NCBI GenBank assembly: GCA_019739215.1
Contig: JAHHDR010000035.1
Span: 1-64,000, forward strand
Source of the DNA: Rhizobium sp.
GTDB taxonomy: Bacteria > Pseudomonadota > Alphaproteobacteria > Rhizobiales > Rhizobiaceae
DNA length: 64,000 bases
Direction: 5' to 3'
Below are positions 46,268 to 55,677 of the stretch, in pieces; the first letter of the stretch is position 1; each line of letters begins with the position of its first letter. The notes under the pieces are model-generated. The model saw only the letters and a program-made list of their open reading frames with translations. It ran no database searches and was not told the DNA's origin. The position numbers were made by a program, and so were the translations under genes.

Positions 46268-47528
46268 ATGAGAGCCTTATCAAGACTGGCATTGGCCCTG
46301 GGCGCATCGGTGCTGATGAGCACTGCCCTGCAGGCGCAGGAAAAAAACCTTCAAGATCTGGTGGTATGAAGCCGCCGACAGCGCTGCGGGCATCACCTGG
46401 ACGCAGGCGCTCGAAGAGTTCAAGGCCAAGCATCCCGACGTCAAGGTCCAGTTCGAACTGAAGACCTTCGACCAGATCACCAAGTCGGGCACCATGATCC
46501 TCAATTCGGGCGAAGCACCGGACCTGATGGAATACAACAAGGGCAATGCCGTTGCCGGCCTCGCCGCTTCGCAGGGCCTGCTGACCGAACTCGACGACAT
46601 CGCCAAGGAGCGCGGCTGGGACAAGGTCCTGACAGATGCTTCGAACCAGCTCAGCAAGTATGATGAGAACGGCATCTACGGAAATGGCCCGCTGATCGGC
46701 GTCGCCAACTATGGCGAATTCGTCTCCGTCTTCTACAACGAGGACATGTTCAAGGCCGAGGGCCTTGCCGTGCCCGCGACGCTGGAGGAGATGGAAAAGG
46801 CGATGGATGTCTTCGTCAAGAAGGGCATCACCCCGATTGCAGAGGCGGCCAACGATTATCCGGCCCAGCATCTGATGTATCTCTTCGCGCTGTCCAAGGT
46901 CGATGCCAAATGGGTCAGCGATTTCCAGGCCGTGCGCGCGCCGCTCGATCCCGCTCCGTTCGTCTATGCCGGCCAGAAACTGCAGGAATGGGTCACCAAG
47001 GGCTACATCTCCAAGGACTCGACCGGCCTCAAGGCGCCCGACATGGCCAACCTGTTCGAGACCGGCAAGTCGCCGATGGTTGTGACGGGCACCTGGTACG
47101 GCACCCAGTTCGGCAAGATCAAGGGTTTCAAGGCCAGCCAGTTCCTGTTCCCCGGCAACGTGATCTCGCCCGCCTCGACCGGCAATATCTGGGTCGTGCC
47201 GAAGAACGCCAAGAACAAGGATCTCGCCTACGAATTCATCGACATCACGCTGTCGAAGGAAAACCAGGCGCTGTTCGGCAATTCCGGCGGCGTACCGATC
47301 GCGGCTGATCCGGCCGATGTCACCGATCCGGTCGGCAAGAAAGCCGTGGAACTGTTCAACAAGCTGTCGGCCGACAACGGGCTCGGCTTCTATCCCGACT
47401 GGCCGGTGCCCGGTTACTACGACGTCGTGCTGAAGGCGACCCAAGCGGTCATTGGCGGCACGATCACGCCGGAAGAGTTCGCCGAGCGGCTCAAGGAGCC
47501 CTATGACGAAGTGCAGGGCGATCAGTAA
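46268..47528 (+). CDS. Sugar ABC transporter binding protein (single-base frameshift)
   Basis: About 419 residues after correction. Signal peptide MRALSRLALALGASVLMS, cleavage near ALQAQE, followed by TFKIWWYEAADSAAG typical of extracellular sugar-binding proteins (family 1). A run of seven A at 46341-46347 should be six; with the extra base the signal peptide frame ends after 33 codons and the mature protein has no start. Because the mature part is otherwise perfect, I take this as a homopolymer error. ATG at 46268 follows GGGAGGAGAAAC. Confidence 0.87.
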
Positions 47529-47582
47529 ACGGAGGTCTCTCCCAGGACGCGGCTGACCCGATGGGGCCGCCGCCGCGCACCC

Positions 47583-47606
47583 CTCTCCCCGCTCCGGCGG
47601 GGAGAG
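47583..47606. other. Strong hairpin between binding protein and permease genes
   Basis: CTCTCCCCGC, loop TCCG, GCGGGGAGAG: a perfect 10-base stem in the 151-base gap, without a T-run. Such hairpins behind a binding-protein gene commonly stabilise its mRNA or dampen read-through, giving more binding protein than permease. Confidence 0.6.
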
Positions 47607-47679
47607 CGGAACCAGGGTCACAGTCGCAAGATGACTGGCGAACCGATCCGACGGCAAGGACGGGAGGGCAGGAGGAACC

Positions 47680-48588
47680 ATGTCGAGCGCACCATCGGAC
47701 GCGCAGTCCAGCAGGGCCTACTGGCTCTACCTGATCCCGGGACTGGTCGGCTTCGTGTCGATCATCCTCATCCCCTTCATCATGAACCTGGCAATCAGCT
47801 TCACGACCTGGAAGGGCATAGGCATTCCAAAATTCGCGGGCCTGCGCAATTACGAGCGACTGCTGACGGACGATACCTTCTGGCAATCGCTGGTCAATAC
47901 GGCCGCCTTCGTGCTGGCGATGGCCGTGATCCCGACTGCAATCGGCGTCCTGCTGGCCGCGCTGCTTTTCGACTATATCAGCGCGCGCTTTTCGGGCGCA
48001 CTGGCGAGCTTCTTCCGGGCAGGCTTCTACCTGCCGCAGATCCTGCCGGTTTCGGCGGCGGGCATTCTCTGGGGCTGGATGCTCAATCCCTTCGGCATCA
48101 TCAACGCGATCCTCGAGGCGGTCGGCCTGGGCGCGCTGAAGCAGAACTGGCTGGGCGATCCGAATTTCGCGATCTATTCGCTCATGGTCGTGATGATCTG
48201 GCTGCAGCTCGGCTATTGCCTCGTGGTCTTCATGTCGGGTCTTGCCCGTGTCGATCCCGCGTTGCAGGAAGCGGCCGAACTCGATGGCGCCACCTGGCTG
48301 CAGCGCTTCTGGACGATCACCGTGCCGATGCTCAAGCCGGAAATCTTCGTTGTCGGCCTGACCACGACCATTGCGGCGCTCAAGGTCTTCGCACCGGTCT
48401 TCGTCCTGACCTCCGGCGGCCCCGACAATGCCACCATCGTGCCCTCGCAAATGTCCTATCACCAGTTCTTCGCCACCAACCGCGTCGGCTATGGTGCGGC
48501 GATCACCACCGCGCAGATGATGATGACACTGGCAATCTGCTTCGTCTTCATCCGCCTGCAGGCGCGCCATACGGAGACTGATCGATGA
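47680..48588 (+). CDS. Sugar ABC transporter permease 1 (MalF-like)
   Basis: 302 residues, six helices, MalFG-type permease with coupling loop EAAELDGATWLQRFWTITVP near residue 200. Inner membrane. ATG at 47680 follows GGGCAGGAGGAACC. Overlaps permease 2 (ATGA). Confidence 0.9.
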   Translation: MSSAPSDAQSSRAYWLYLIPGLVGFVSIILIPFIMNLAISFTTWKGIGIPKFAGLRNYERLLTDDTFWQSLVNTAAFVLAMAVIPTAIGVLLAALLFDYISARFSGALASFFRAGFYLPQILPVSAAGILWGWMLNPFGIINAILEAVGLGALKQNWLGDPNFAIYSLMVVMIWLQLGYCLVVFMSGLARVDPALQEAAELDGATWLQRFWTITVPMLKPEIFVVGLTTTIAALKVFAPVFVLTSGGPDNATIVPSQMSYHQFFATNRVGYGAAITTAQMMMTLAICFVFIRLQARHTETDR

Positions 48589-49473
48589 GTGATGCAACCA
48601 TGTCCCTCGCGCCGGCCACCAAGCAAGGACGGGCCACGTCTTCGGGCGCGATGCACGGGTCCTCGCGCTGGTGGGTGCTGGCAGCCATCACGCTTGCGCT
48701 GATCCTGTTCCTCAGCCCCTTCGTGCTGGCGTTCACCAACGCGATCCGCACGCCCGAGGACTACGGCACCTATGGGCCGCTCGCCTTTCCGCGCAGCTTC
48801 GATCTCACCGCGCTGCGCGACTTCTGGAACAATGTCGATTTTACCCGCAAGCTGATCAACAGCGTCATCATCAGCGCCTCGACGGCCATCATCGCCGTGC
48901 TGATCAGCCTGCTCAACGCCTATGCCTTCGGGATCGGCCGGGTGAAGGGCAACCGATGGATGCTGACCATCCTGCTGGTCGGCATCATGATCCCGCATGA
49001 ATCGCTGGTCTATCCGATCTACTATCTCTCGAAGTCGATCGGCCTGTTCGACACGATCTGGTCGGTCATCATCGTCTTTTCGGTGCTGCAAAGCGCCTTC
49101 GGCACCTATCTTCTCTCCTCGGTCATGACCGCCTTTCCGCGCGAGATCATCGAGGCGGCCGAGATGGACGGCGCGACGCCCTGGAAGATTCTCTGGACCA
49201 TCGTCGTGCCGATGCTGATGCCGACGCTGGCGGTGCTTGCCACCTTCTTCTTCATCTGGACCTGGAACGAGTTCCTGCTGCCTTTGGTGCTGCTGGTATC
49301 GAACAACAACCAGACTGTCCTCGGTCTCGATGGGCATCCTCAACGGCCAGTTCGTCCAGACGCCGACCACGACCGCGGCCGCGGCATTGCTCGGCATCGC
49401 GCCGACGCTGATCTTCTTCCTGATCTTCCAGCGCACGCTGACCCGCGGTATCGCGGTGGGAGCGGTGAAGTGA
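48585..49473 (+). CDS. Sugar ABC transporter permease 2 (MalG-like, single-base frameshift)
   Basis: About 295 residues after correction. Six helices and the loop EAAEMDGATPWKILWTIVVP. At 49319-49320 CC should be a single C: the frame then reads QTVSVSMGILNGQFVQ and ends LTRGIAVGAVK at 49473, as expected for this family. Without the correction it runs on to 49523. Best explained by a sequence error. Next gene is the ATPase 46 bases on. Confidence 0.87.
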
Positions 49474-49519
49474 GCGTCAGGGCATTTTCATTCTTCGTTC
49501 CAGAGACAGGCCAGAGCGC

Positions 49520-50590
49520 ATGAGCCAGGATATCCAAATCGAACTCTCCGGCATCGAGAAGCACTACGGCGCCTATCATGCCCTCAAGAACATCAACCTG
49601 ACGATCCCCAAGGGCCAGTTCGTCGCACTGGTGGGACCTTCTGGTTGCGGGAAATCCACGCTGCTGCGGTCTCTGGCCGGACTGGAGCGGATCACCGGCG
49701 GCACGATGAAGATCGCCGGCGACCTGATGAACGACGTGCCACCGCGGATGCGCGACATCGCCATGGTGTTCCAGTCCTATGCGCTCTATCCGCATATGAC
49801 GGTCGAGCAGAACCTTACCTATTCGCTGAGGATGCGGAAGGTTCCGAAGGCGGAAGCCCGGCGCAAGGCCGAGGAGGTCGCGGGGATTGCCGGTCTTTCT
49901 GGGCTGCTGGACCGCTATCCGCGCCAGCTCTCGGGCGGTCAGCGCCAGCGCGTCGCCATGGGTCGCGCCATCATCCGCAACCCAAAGGCCTTCCTGTTCG
50001 ACGAGCCCCTGTCCAATCTCGATGCGGCGCTGCGCGTGTCGATGCGCAAGGAAATCCGCGCCCTGCACGACCGCCTCGGCGCGACCTCGGTCTACGTCAC
50101 CCATGACCAGATCGAGGCCATGACCATGGCCGACCATGTCGTCGTGATGCGGGAAGGCGTGATCGAGCAGCAGGGCGCGCCGCTCGAACTCTATGACAGC
50201 CCCGCCAACCGCTTTGTCGCCGGCTTCATCGGCTCGCCTGCGATGAATTTCGTCGAGGCGACCGGCACCGGCGGCCACGAGATCGCGCTGCAGATGTCGG
50301 GCGAGCCTCGGATTGCTGTCGGCCAGGCGGTGGAAGCCGGTCGAAAGGTGCTGGCCGGTCTCAGGCCGGAACATCTCACGGTGATGCATGGCGGCGAGGG
50401 CGGCTTCGAACTGCCGGTGACGCTGATCGAATCCACGGGGTCGCTGACCTACATCGTGCTCGGCTCCAACCCGGAGCTGACGCTTGTCGAGCAGGGTCGC
50501 GAACGCGTCAGTCCCGGGGATCGGCTCCGCGTCGAAATCCGGCCGGAACTGGTTCACCTCTTCGATCCGGCGACCGGCAAGCGGGTCTAG
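49520..50590 (+). CDS. Sugar ABC transporter ATPase (UgpC/MsmK/MalK type)
   Basis: 356 residues. Walker A GPSGCGKST near residue 39, Q-loop MVFQSYALYPHMT, signature LSGGQRQR, Walker B FLFDEPLSNLD, H-loop VTHDQIEAMT, then a TOBE/OB regulatory domain (residues ~240-356). Energises the importer formed with the two permeases and the binding protein. Confidence 0.93.
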   Translation: MSQDIQIELSGIEKHYGAYHALKNINLTIPKGQFVALVGPSGCGKSTLLRSLAGLERITGGTMKIAGDLMNDVPPRMRDIAMVFQSYALYPHMTVEQNLTYSLRMRKVPKAEARRKAEEVAGIAGLSGLLDRYPRQLSGGQRQRVAMGRAIIRNPKAFLFDEPLSNLDAALRVSMRKEIRALHDRLGATSVYVTHDQIEAMTMADHVVVMREGVIEQQGAPLELYDSPANRFVAGFIGSPAMNFVEATGTGGHEIALQMSGEPRIAVGQAVEAGRKVLAGLRPEHLTVMHGGEGGFELPVTLIESTGSLTYIVLGSNPELTLVEQGRERVSPGDRLRVEIRPELVHLFDPATGKRV

Positions 50591-50671
50591 TCGAACAATT
50601 CCGCGGCTGAGCGGTTTTCCCCAGGAGCGGGGCCTTGCGTGCCAAATGGCAAGGTTCTATTGTATAGAAAA

Positions 50672-50687
50672 TTGAAAGCGCTTTCAA
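50672..50687. promoter_or_regulatory. Second LacI-type operator, upstream of thuA
   Basis: TTGAAAGCGCTTTCAA is a perfect 16-base palindrome with central GC, in the 137-base gap between the ATPase and thuA. It differs from the site at 44177-44190. A possible -10-like TATTGTATAGAAA stretch precedes it. Suggests separate control of thuA and the following dehydrogenase. Confidence 0.68.
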
Positions 50688-50727
50688 GTTCTGGAAGCGT
50701 TTCAGCAGCACAGGCAGGAGACTGGAC

Positions 50728-51504
50728 ATGGCCATCCGGACAGTGGTTTGGGGCGAGAATATCCATGAGCGCACCAATGCAGTGGTCGCGCAGGTCTATC
50801 CCAGGGGGATGCATACGACGATCGCGGATGCGCTCAACACGGATGCCGCGATCTCGGCCAGCACGGCGACGCTGGAACAAGAGGAGCATGGCCTGCCGCA
50901 ATCCCGCCTGGACGAGACCGACGTCCTGCTCTGGTGGGGCCATGCAAGGCGCACAAGGCGCGGTCTGCCGACGAGGTCGTCGAGCGGGTCGCCGAGGCGC
51001 GTCTGGCAGGGCATGGGCCTGATCGTGCTGCACTCGGGGCATCACTCGAAGATCTTCAAGCGCCTGATGGGCACGCCGGCGAATCTGCATTGGCGCGAGG
51101 CCGGCGAGCGCGAGCGCCTGTGGGTGGTCAACCCCGGCCATCCGATCGCCAAGGGCCTGCCGCGCTACTTCGAACTCGAGAACGAGGAAATGTACGGCGA
51201 ACCCTTCTCGGTGCCCGAGCCGCTCGAAACGGTCTTCGTGTCGTGGTTCCAGGGCGGCGAGATCTTCCGCTCGGGGCTCACCTACCGCCGCGGTGCCGGC
51301 AACATCTTCTACTTCCGCCCGGGCCACGAGACCTATCCGACCTATCACGACAAGACGGTCGGCGTGGTGTTGCGCAACGCCGTGCATTGGGCGTTCAACG
51401 CCGAGCGTCACGAAGAGCTGATGAAGGCGCCGAACACACCGGTCGACAAGGCGATCGAAAAGATCGTCGAGCGCGGCGCCAAGCTCGCCAAGCACCCGGG
51501 CTGA
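50728..51504 (+). CDS. thuA: ThuA-family protein (internal compensated frameshift)
   Basis: 258 residues as read. ThuA domain, a glutamine amidotransferase-like fold: MAIRTVVWGENIHERTNAVV at the start, LLWWGH near residue 70, GMGLIVLHSGHHSK near 97, GEPFSVPEPLE. Between about 50945 and 51003 the frame is shifted: the neighbouring frame reads AHKARSADEVVERVAEA, which fits the family, so roughly two extra bases at the start and one at the end make a nonsense stretch of ~20 residues. In rhizobia ThuA works with ThuB in catabolism of trehalose-like disaccharides. Confidence 0.8.
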   Translation: MAIRTVVWGENIHERTNAVVAQVYPRGMHTTIADALNTDAAISASTATLEQEEHGLPQSRLDETDVLLWWGHARRTRRGLPTRSSSGSPRRVWQGMGLIVLHSGHHSKIFKRLMGTPANLHWREAGERERLWVVNPGHPIAKGLPRYFELENEEMYGEPFSVPEPLETVFVSWFQGGEIFRSGLTYRRGAGNIFYFRPGHETYPTYHDKTVGVVLRNAVHWAFNAERHEELMKAPNTPVDKAIEKIVERGAKLAKHPG

Positions 51505-51566
51505 GGCTCGCCGCGACCACGCGTCGCTCTCACTCCCGCCGTCGGCGGCCGTGAAGGAAAGTCACT

Positions 51567-52652
51567 ATGCGTCTGCTCATTCTCGGCACTGGCGGCATGG
51601 CGGCACAGCACGCCAAGCAGTTCGCTGCGATCGAGGGCGTCGATGTCGTTGCCGGCGTCGACGTCGATCCGATCCGGCTCGAGACCTTCAATGCGACGCA
51701 TGGCATTCCGCGCGGCTTCGGGTCGCTGGAAGCAGCGCTGCATTGGGGCGAGTTCGATGCCGTCGACCAACGTCACGCCCGACGCGGGCGCATCACCCCA
51801 CCACGCATCGCGGTCGCTCAAGCCGCCGGCAAGCACCTGTTCTGCGAAAAGCCGCTGGCCGACCGACCTATGCGCCAAGGCGCTGGAAATGACCGAAGCC
51901 GGCGGAGGCGGCTGGGCTCGTCAACATGGTCAACCTCACCTACCGCAACGTGCCGCCGCTGCAGCAGCGCGCGCGACATCGTGCTGATCGGGCCACATCG
52001 GCTCCGGTCAAGCATGTCGAGGCGAGCTACCTGCAGAGCTGGCTCGTGTCCAAGGCCTGGGGCGACTGGCGCAAGGAAGCGCAGTGGCTGTGGCGGCTTG
52101 TCCAAGAAGCACGGCTCGAACGGCACGCTGGGCGACATCGGCATCCACATTCTCGATTTCGCCGCCTACGGCGCCGGGCTCGATTTCCGCCCATATCTTT
52201 GCCCGGCTGAAGACCTTCGAAAAGGCCGCCGCGGCAACCGGATCGGCGAATACGAACTCGATGCCAATGACAGCTTCACCATGTCGGTCGACTTTCGACA
52301 ATGGTGCGCTCGGCGTCATCCACGCCACCCGCTGGGCGGCCGGCCATCTACAACGACCTCCGCCTGCAGCGTCTATGGCGACAAGTTCGGCGGCATCGAG
52401 GTCCAGCATCCGCTGCACCGGCTGCCAGCAAACTTCGCGTGGTCTGCATCGGCGAGGATCCGCGGAAAGTGGCCGACCTGGGACGGACGTCGACGCCGGC
52501 ATCCGGTGCCGACCAACTACCATGCGCTTCGCCGACGCTGTGAGGCTCGGGTGTGAACGGCGAGCCTCGACTTCCGCCACGCCGCCAATCTGCAGAAGGC
52601 CCTGGATCTCGCATTCCTGACGGATCGCGAGCGCCGCGAGATGAGCCTCTAA
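51567..52652 (+). pseudogene. Gfo/Idh/MocA-family dehydrogenase 2 (many frameshifts)
   Basis: About 355 residues expected, like ThuB. N terminus intact (LILGTGGMAAQHAKQFAAIE, GVDVDPIRLETF). Then segments fall in changing frames: KHLFCEKPLA, VNLTYRNVPPLQ, VKHVEASYLQSWLVSKAWGD, KKHGSNGTLGDIGIHILDFA, NRIGEYELDANDSFTM and DREREMSL-like end at 52652. At least ten one-base errors lie between 51770 and 52560, many of them extra C or A. The protein pieces are well conserved, so I infer an intact gene read through a patch of bad sequence. Confidence 0.78.
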
Positions 52653-52700
52653 CCTCGCGCCTGGCCGACCGGATTGGCGCGAAGACTGCGATTTTCACCA

Positions 52701-52729
52701 TTGAAGTGCCCCGCCGAACAGGCTATGAG
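52701..52729 (+). promoter_or_regulatory. Promoter of tRNA-Arg
   Basis: TTGAAG, 17 bases, TATGAG, ending 32 bases before the mature tRNA 5' end. Good spacing and placement for a sigma-70 promoter. Confidence 0.6.
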
Positions 52730-52761
52730 ACCGTCATCGGTCAGGCGGAAATCCGCCGGAT

Positions 52762-52838
52762 GCACCCGTAGCTCAGCTGGATAGAGTGTTGGATTCCGAT
52801 TCCAAAGGTCACAGGTTCGAATCCTGTCGGGTGCGCCA
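52762..52838 (+). tRNA. tRNA-Arg (anticodon CCG)
   Basis: 77 bases with encoded CCA. Acceptor stem GCACCCG/CGGGTGC, D arm GCTC...GAGT, anticodon stem TTGGA/TCCAA with 7-base loop TTCCGAT (anticodon CCG, reads CGG), T arm with GGTTCGAATCC. All stems pair. No repeat suggesting an integrated element is seen beside it. Confidence 0.93.
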
Positions 52839-53033
52839 CTTCCCAAATAATTGATTGTATTCATTTTATTCCGCTTTTCCGGATGCGTGTTGGCTTGGCG
52901 ACCGTGAAGACTGATGTCCGGCGAAACGCGATGAATCAGGTTTGCAAAACGCGCTGCCTGTCGCGGCACGCACAGACATGTTTGTCCGGCCCCGCGCCGG
53001 AGGTGCTGCGCCGCGCGGCAGCCGGCGACTTGA

Positions 53034-54074
53034 TCATGCCGCGAGGTGCAGCCGGGAGGCCTGCTTGAAGGAGACCAGGCGCGCGTTTTTCTCATCCCAC
53101 AAGGTGAGGGCGACGCAGCGGAAGCTCTCTAGAAGCGTGATCCGGCCGAGGTCGGCCAGTTCGGGATGGTCCCTAAGCACTTCGGGCAGGCGATAGAAGG
53201 GGACGCGGCTCGACAGGTGGTGGACGTGGTGGATGCCGATGTTGCCGGTGATCCAACGCAGCGGCCATGGCAGGTCATAATGCGAGGCGCCATGGAGCGC
53301 GGCGGTCTGGAACTGCCATTCCGGCTTCTTCGACCAGTGCGTTTCCTCGAACTGATGCTGGACATAGAACAGCCAGACGCCGGCGGCGGCGGCCATCAGG
53401 GTGACCGGCAGGTGCACGACCAGGAAGGGTATCGGGCCGGTCAGCCAGATCGTGGCGCCGACGAGGAGGGCGACCGCGGCATTCGTCGCCATGGTGGAGG
53501 CCCATGGCAGGTAGCCCGAACGAAACATGCCGAAGGGCAGCCGCTGCTTGAGCAGGAACAGCCAGGCCGGGCCCACGCCGAACATGACGAGCGGGTGGCG
53601 ATAGAGGCGATAGCCGAGGCGGCCCCAGCGCGACAGCGCGTGGTACTCGTCGATTGTCAGTGTCGTGATATCACCGATGCCGCGTTCGTCGAGGTTGCCC
53701 GCGGACGCGTGGTGCTCCGCATGCGCCCGCCGCCAGTAGTCGTAGGGCGTCAGTGTCAGCACGCCGAGTATCCTGCCGGTCCAGTCGTCGAGCGCGCGGC
53801 GGCCGAAGAACGAGCCGTGGCCGCAATCGTGCTGAATCATGAAAAGGCGCAGCAGGAATGCAGCGGCGGGAATGGTGAGGATCAGGCCCCACCAGATTTC
53901 GTGCCAGACCGCAACCAGGGCAAGCGCCCAGAACAGCACGAAGGGAATGGCCGTCGCCGCAAGCTCGAAGGCACTGCGCGCGGGACTGGGCTGTCGGTAT
54001 TTCGCCAGGATTTTCAGCCAGGGTTTCTCCGGGCTGAGGCTCGCTTCGGACAGGCCAGACGTGTGGATCATCAA
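53034..54074 (-). CDS. Fatty acid desaturase (membrane, three His boxes)
   Basis: 346 residues with four or more membrane helices and the histidine boxes HDCGHGSFF near residue 87, RRAHAEHHASAGN near 125 and HHVHHLSSRVP near 288. Introduces a double bond into membrane acyl chains using a di-iron centre (delta-12 or related type). Sits beside cspA, consistent with a role in cold adaptation of membranes, though linkage is only circumstantial. Confidence 0.88.
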   Translation of the reverse strand: MMIHTSGLSEASLSPEKPWLKILAKYRQPSPARSAFELAATAIPFVLFWALALVAVWHEIWWGLILTIPAAAFLLRLFMIQHDCGHGSFFGRRALDDWTGRILGVLTLTPYDYWRRAHAEHHASAGNLDERGIGDITTLTIDEYHALSRWGRLGYRLYRHPLVMFGVGPAWLFLLKQRLPFGMFRSGYLPWASTMATNAAVALLVGATIWLTGPIPFLVVHLPVTLMAAAAGVWLFYVQHQFEETHWSKKPEWQFQTAALHGASHYDLPWPLRWITGNIGIHHVHHLSSRVPFYRLPEVLRDHPELADLGRITLLESFRCVALTLWDEKNARLVSFKQASRLHLAA

Positions 54075-54136
54075 TATTCTCTCAATCGGTCCGGGGGAAT
54101 GTCTCCGGAAACGTGTTCTCGCGCGCGAGGCTTGTG

Positions 54137-54361
54137 TCAGGCCTTGCTGGTGCGCCTGGCGACGAGGGTCGCGACGGCGCTGCTGCGATCGTGCAGTTCC
54201 TTGGCCAGACGGGCCTCGCGCAGTCGTGCGGTCTTCGCCTCGCGGGCCTGTTCGACCAGATCCCGCTCCTCGACGGCATGTCCGCGGCCGAAAAACTGGG
54301 TCTGCACATTGCCGAAGGCGATCTCTGCGCGCTGGCGCGACTTGCTGTGGGTCTGTGTCAT
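54137..54361 (-). CDS. Small basic protein adjacent to cspA
   Basis: 74 residues, charged and helical (SRQRAEIAFGNVQTQFF, then AREAKTARLREARLAKELHD). Proteins of this pattern occur next to cspA in rhizobia as far as I recall; function unknown. Lies behind the cspA terminator on the same strand. Confidence 0.65.
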   Translation of the reverse strand: MTQTHSKSRQRAEIAFGNVQTQFFGRGHAVEERDLVEQAREAKTARLREARLAKELHDRSSAVATLVARRTSKA

Positions 54362-54401
54362 CGTGTTGCTATGTCCATCTGCAGCTCGCGATTGCGAGCG
54401 C

Positions 54402-54432
54402 CAAAAAAAAGGTCAGGCATTTAGCCTGACCT
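54402..54432 (-). terminator. Intrinsic terminator of cspA
   Basis: Stem AGGTCAGGC (54410-54418) and GCCTGACCT (54424-54432), loop ATTTA, with eight A on the left that read as a T-run on the minus strand. 64 bases after the cspA stop. Confidence 0.85.
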
Positions 54433-54495
54433 CGGACGGTATAGTGCTCTCGACAGTGCCAGTACATCCGTGGTCAAGGGAGAGCTGATACCGGA

Positions 54496-54705
54496 TCAGG
54501 CAGCCTGAAGGTTGCAGGCGGACATCTTGCCCGACTTGTTGTCGCGCTCCATGTCGTAGCCGAGCTTCTGGCCTTCGACGATTTCGCGCATTCCGGCGCG
54601 TTCGACGGCCGAGATGTGAACGAAGGCGTCAGGGCCGCCGTTGTCAGGCTGAATGAAGCCGAAGCCCTTGGTGGAATTGAACCATTTAACTGTGCCAGTG
54701 GTCAT
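54496..54705 (-). CDS. cspA: Cold shock protein
   Basis: 69 residues, one cold-shock domain with RNP motifs KGFGFIQP and DAFVHISAVE. Single-strand RNA/DNA chaperone in the cytoplasm. ATG at 54705 with AAAGGGTTC upstream; an open frame extends further up but is leader. A long untranslated leader of about 137 bases is expected from the promoter at 54849-54877, as in other csp genes. Confidence 0.93.
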   Translation of the reverse strand: MTTGTVKWFNSTKGFGFIQPDNGGPDAFVHISAVERAGMREIVEGQKLGYDMERDNKSGKMSACNLQAA

Positions 54706-54848
54706 GATGAACCCTTTCGATAGCAATTGAATGCCCGCAACGCGAGAGCGCAGCAGGTGGTGGTAACGATTTTTGAAGGGAAGTTCGTTCAAGGCGCGGT
54801 GCTAATCGCGCAGTAACCAAAGCTCAGCAAGCAAATCTCGATAAACCT

Positions 54849-54877
54849 TAAATAGGCGCCGCGGAGGGGTTTGTCAA
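54849..54877 (-). promoter_or_regulatory. Promoter of cspA with long leader
   Basis: On the minus strand TTGACA (54877-54872), 17-base spacer, TATTTA (54854-54849): near-consensus. The leader to the ATG spans about 54842-54706. The rest of the gap up to 55022 shows nothing else. Confidence 0.75.
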
Positions 54878-55022
54878 TCTTCAGTTTAAGAAAGTCATGA
54901 TTTCGGTCGCGATCGTATGGATTTTGCCGATCGCCGCACGGGCGTGCCGAACGTCAGTCCGGCCCACGACGGGTCCTGGGGGGGCTGCGTGCGACCGCGC
55001 TGGACCGTGCCGCCCCAAGCAC

Positions 55023-55664
55023 TCAGGACGGCGGACAGAGTGCGCCTGTGTCGACCCAGGCGCGGATGATCTTGCCGAACTCTTCCTGGGTGCCCGGCAC
55101 AGGCTCGCGACCGTCTCCCGGGTTCCAGCCCCAGCCGACCAGGTCGTCATGGGCCATATGCTCGACTATCTCCTCCATGGTCATGTCACCGTTTCGCTCG
55201 GGATCCTTCAACTGCGCGCAGATCTGCCCGAGGGTCTTGCCTTCCCACGCCATCTCGATCGGCGCGAGATGCCAAGCCGGATTGCCGGGAATGCTCTTCA
55301 GCGTGTCGGACTGGCCGACGACCTTGACGTTTTCGGCGCCGTGGCAGGTGTTGCACTGCATGCCCATCAGGCCCATGCCGCCGTCGCCGCGGAACACCGG
55401 CGGCTGGTGCGGATGCATTGTCATGCCCTGGAGCGGCCTGTCGGTCGCCGGATGACAGTTGACGCAGCGCGGATGCTGTATGACCTTGCCGGCCTCCTCG
55501 AAAAGCGCCAGCGAACGCGCATTCCTGTCGGCAATCGCGTCAAAGGACTGCGCGGGGCGGAGCGCTTCGGCGTCCTGGGCGATGGATGCCGAGGTCATTG
55601 CCAGCCCCGCGGCTGCGGCGAGACAGAGCGCTGCCGCGCCCGAAAACAGGATCTTGATCTTCAT
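55023..55664 (-). CDS. c-type cytochrome/isoquinoline oxidoreductase-associated subunit
   Basis: 213 residues with a signal peptide (residues ~1-29, ASIAQD cleavage region) and two heme-attachment motifs, CVNCH near residue 58 and CNTCH near 105. A periplasmic diheme protein that probably takes electrons from the molybdenum hydroxylase encoded upstream. 13 bases after that gene, same strand. Confidence 0.82.
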   Translation of the reverse strand: MKIKILFSGAAALCLAAAAGLAMTSASIAQDAEALRPAQSFDAIADRNARSLALFEEAGKVIQHPRCVNCHPATDRPLQGMTMHPHQPPVFRGDGGMGLMGMQCNTCHGAENVKVVGQSDTLKSIPGNPAWHLAPIEMAWEGKTLGQICAQLKDPERNGDMTMEEIVEHMAHDDLVGWGWNPGDGREPVPGTQEEFGKIIRAWVDTGALCPPS

Positions 55665-55677
55665 CTGGCGTGATCCT

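Noticed and set aside
45618..47681. A 687-residue open frame opposite the isomerase and binding protein
   Set aside because: Shadow frame of two conserved genes on the plus strand.
52762..52838. Integrated element at the tRNA-Arg gene
   Set aside because: No integrase gene and no second copy of the tRNA 3' end was seen in the following 10 kb.
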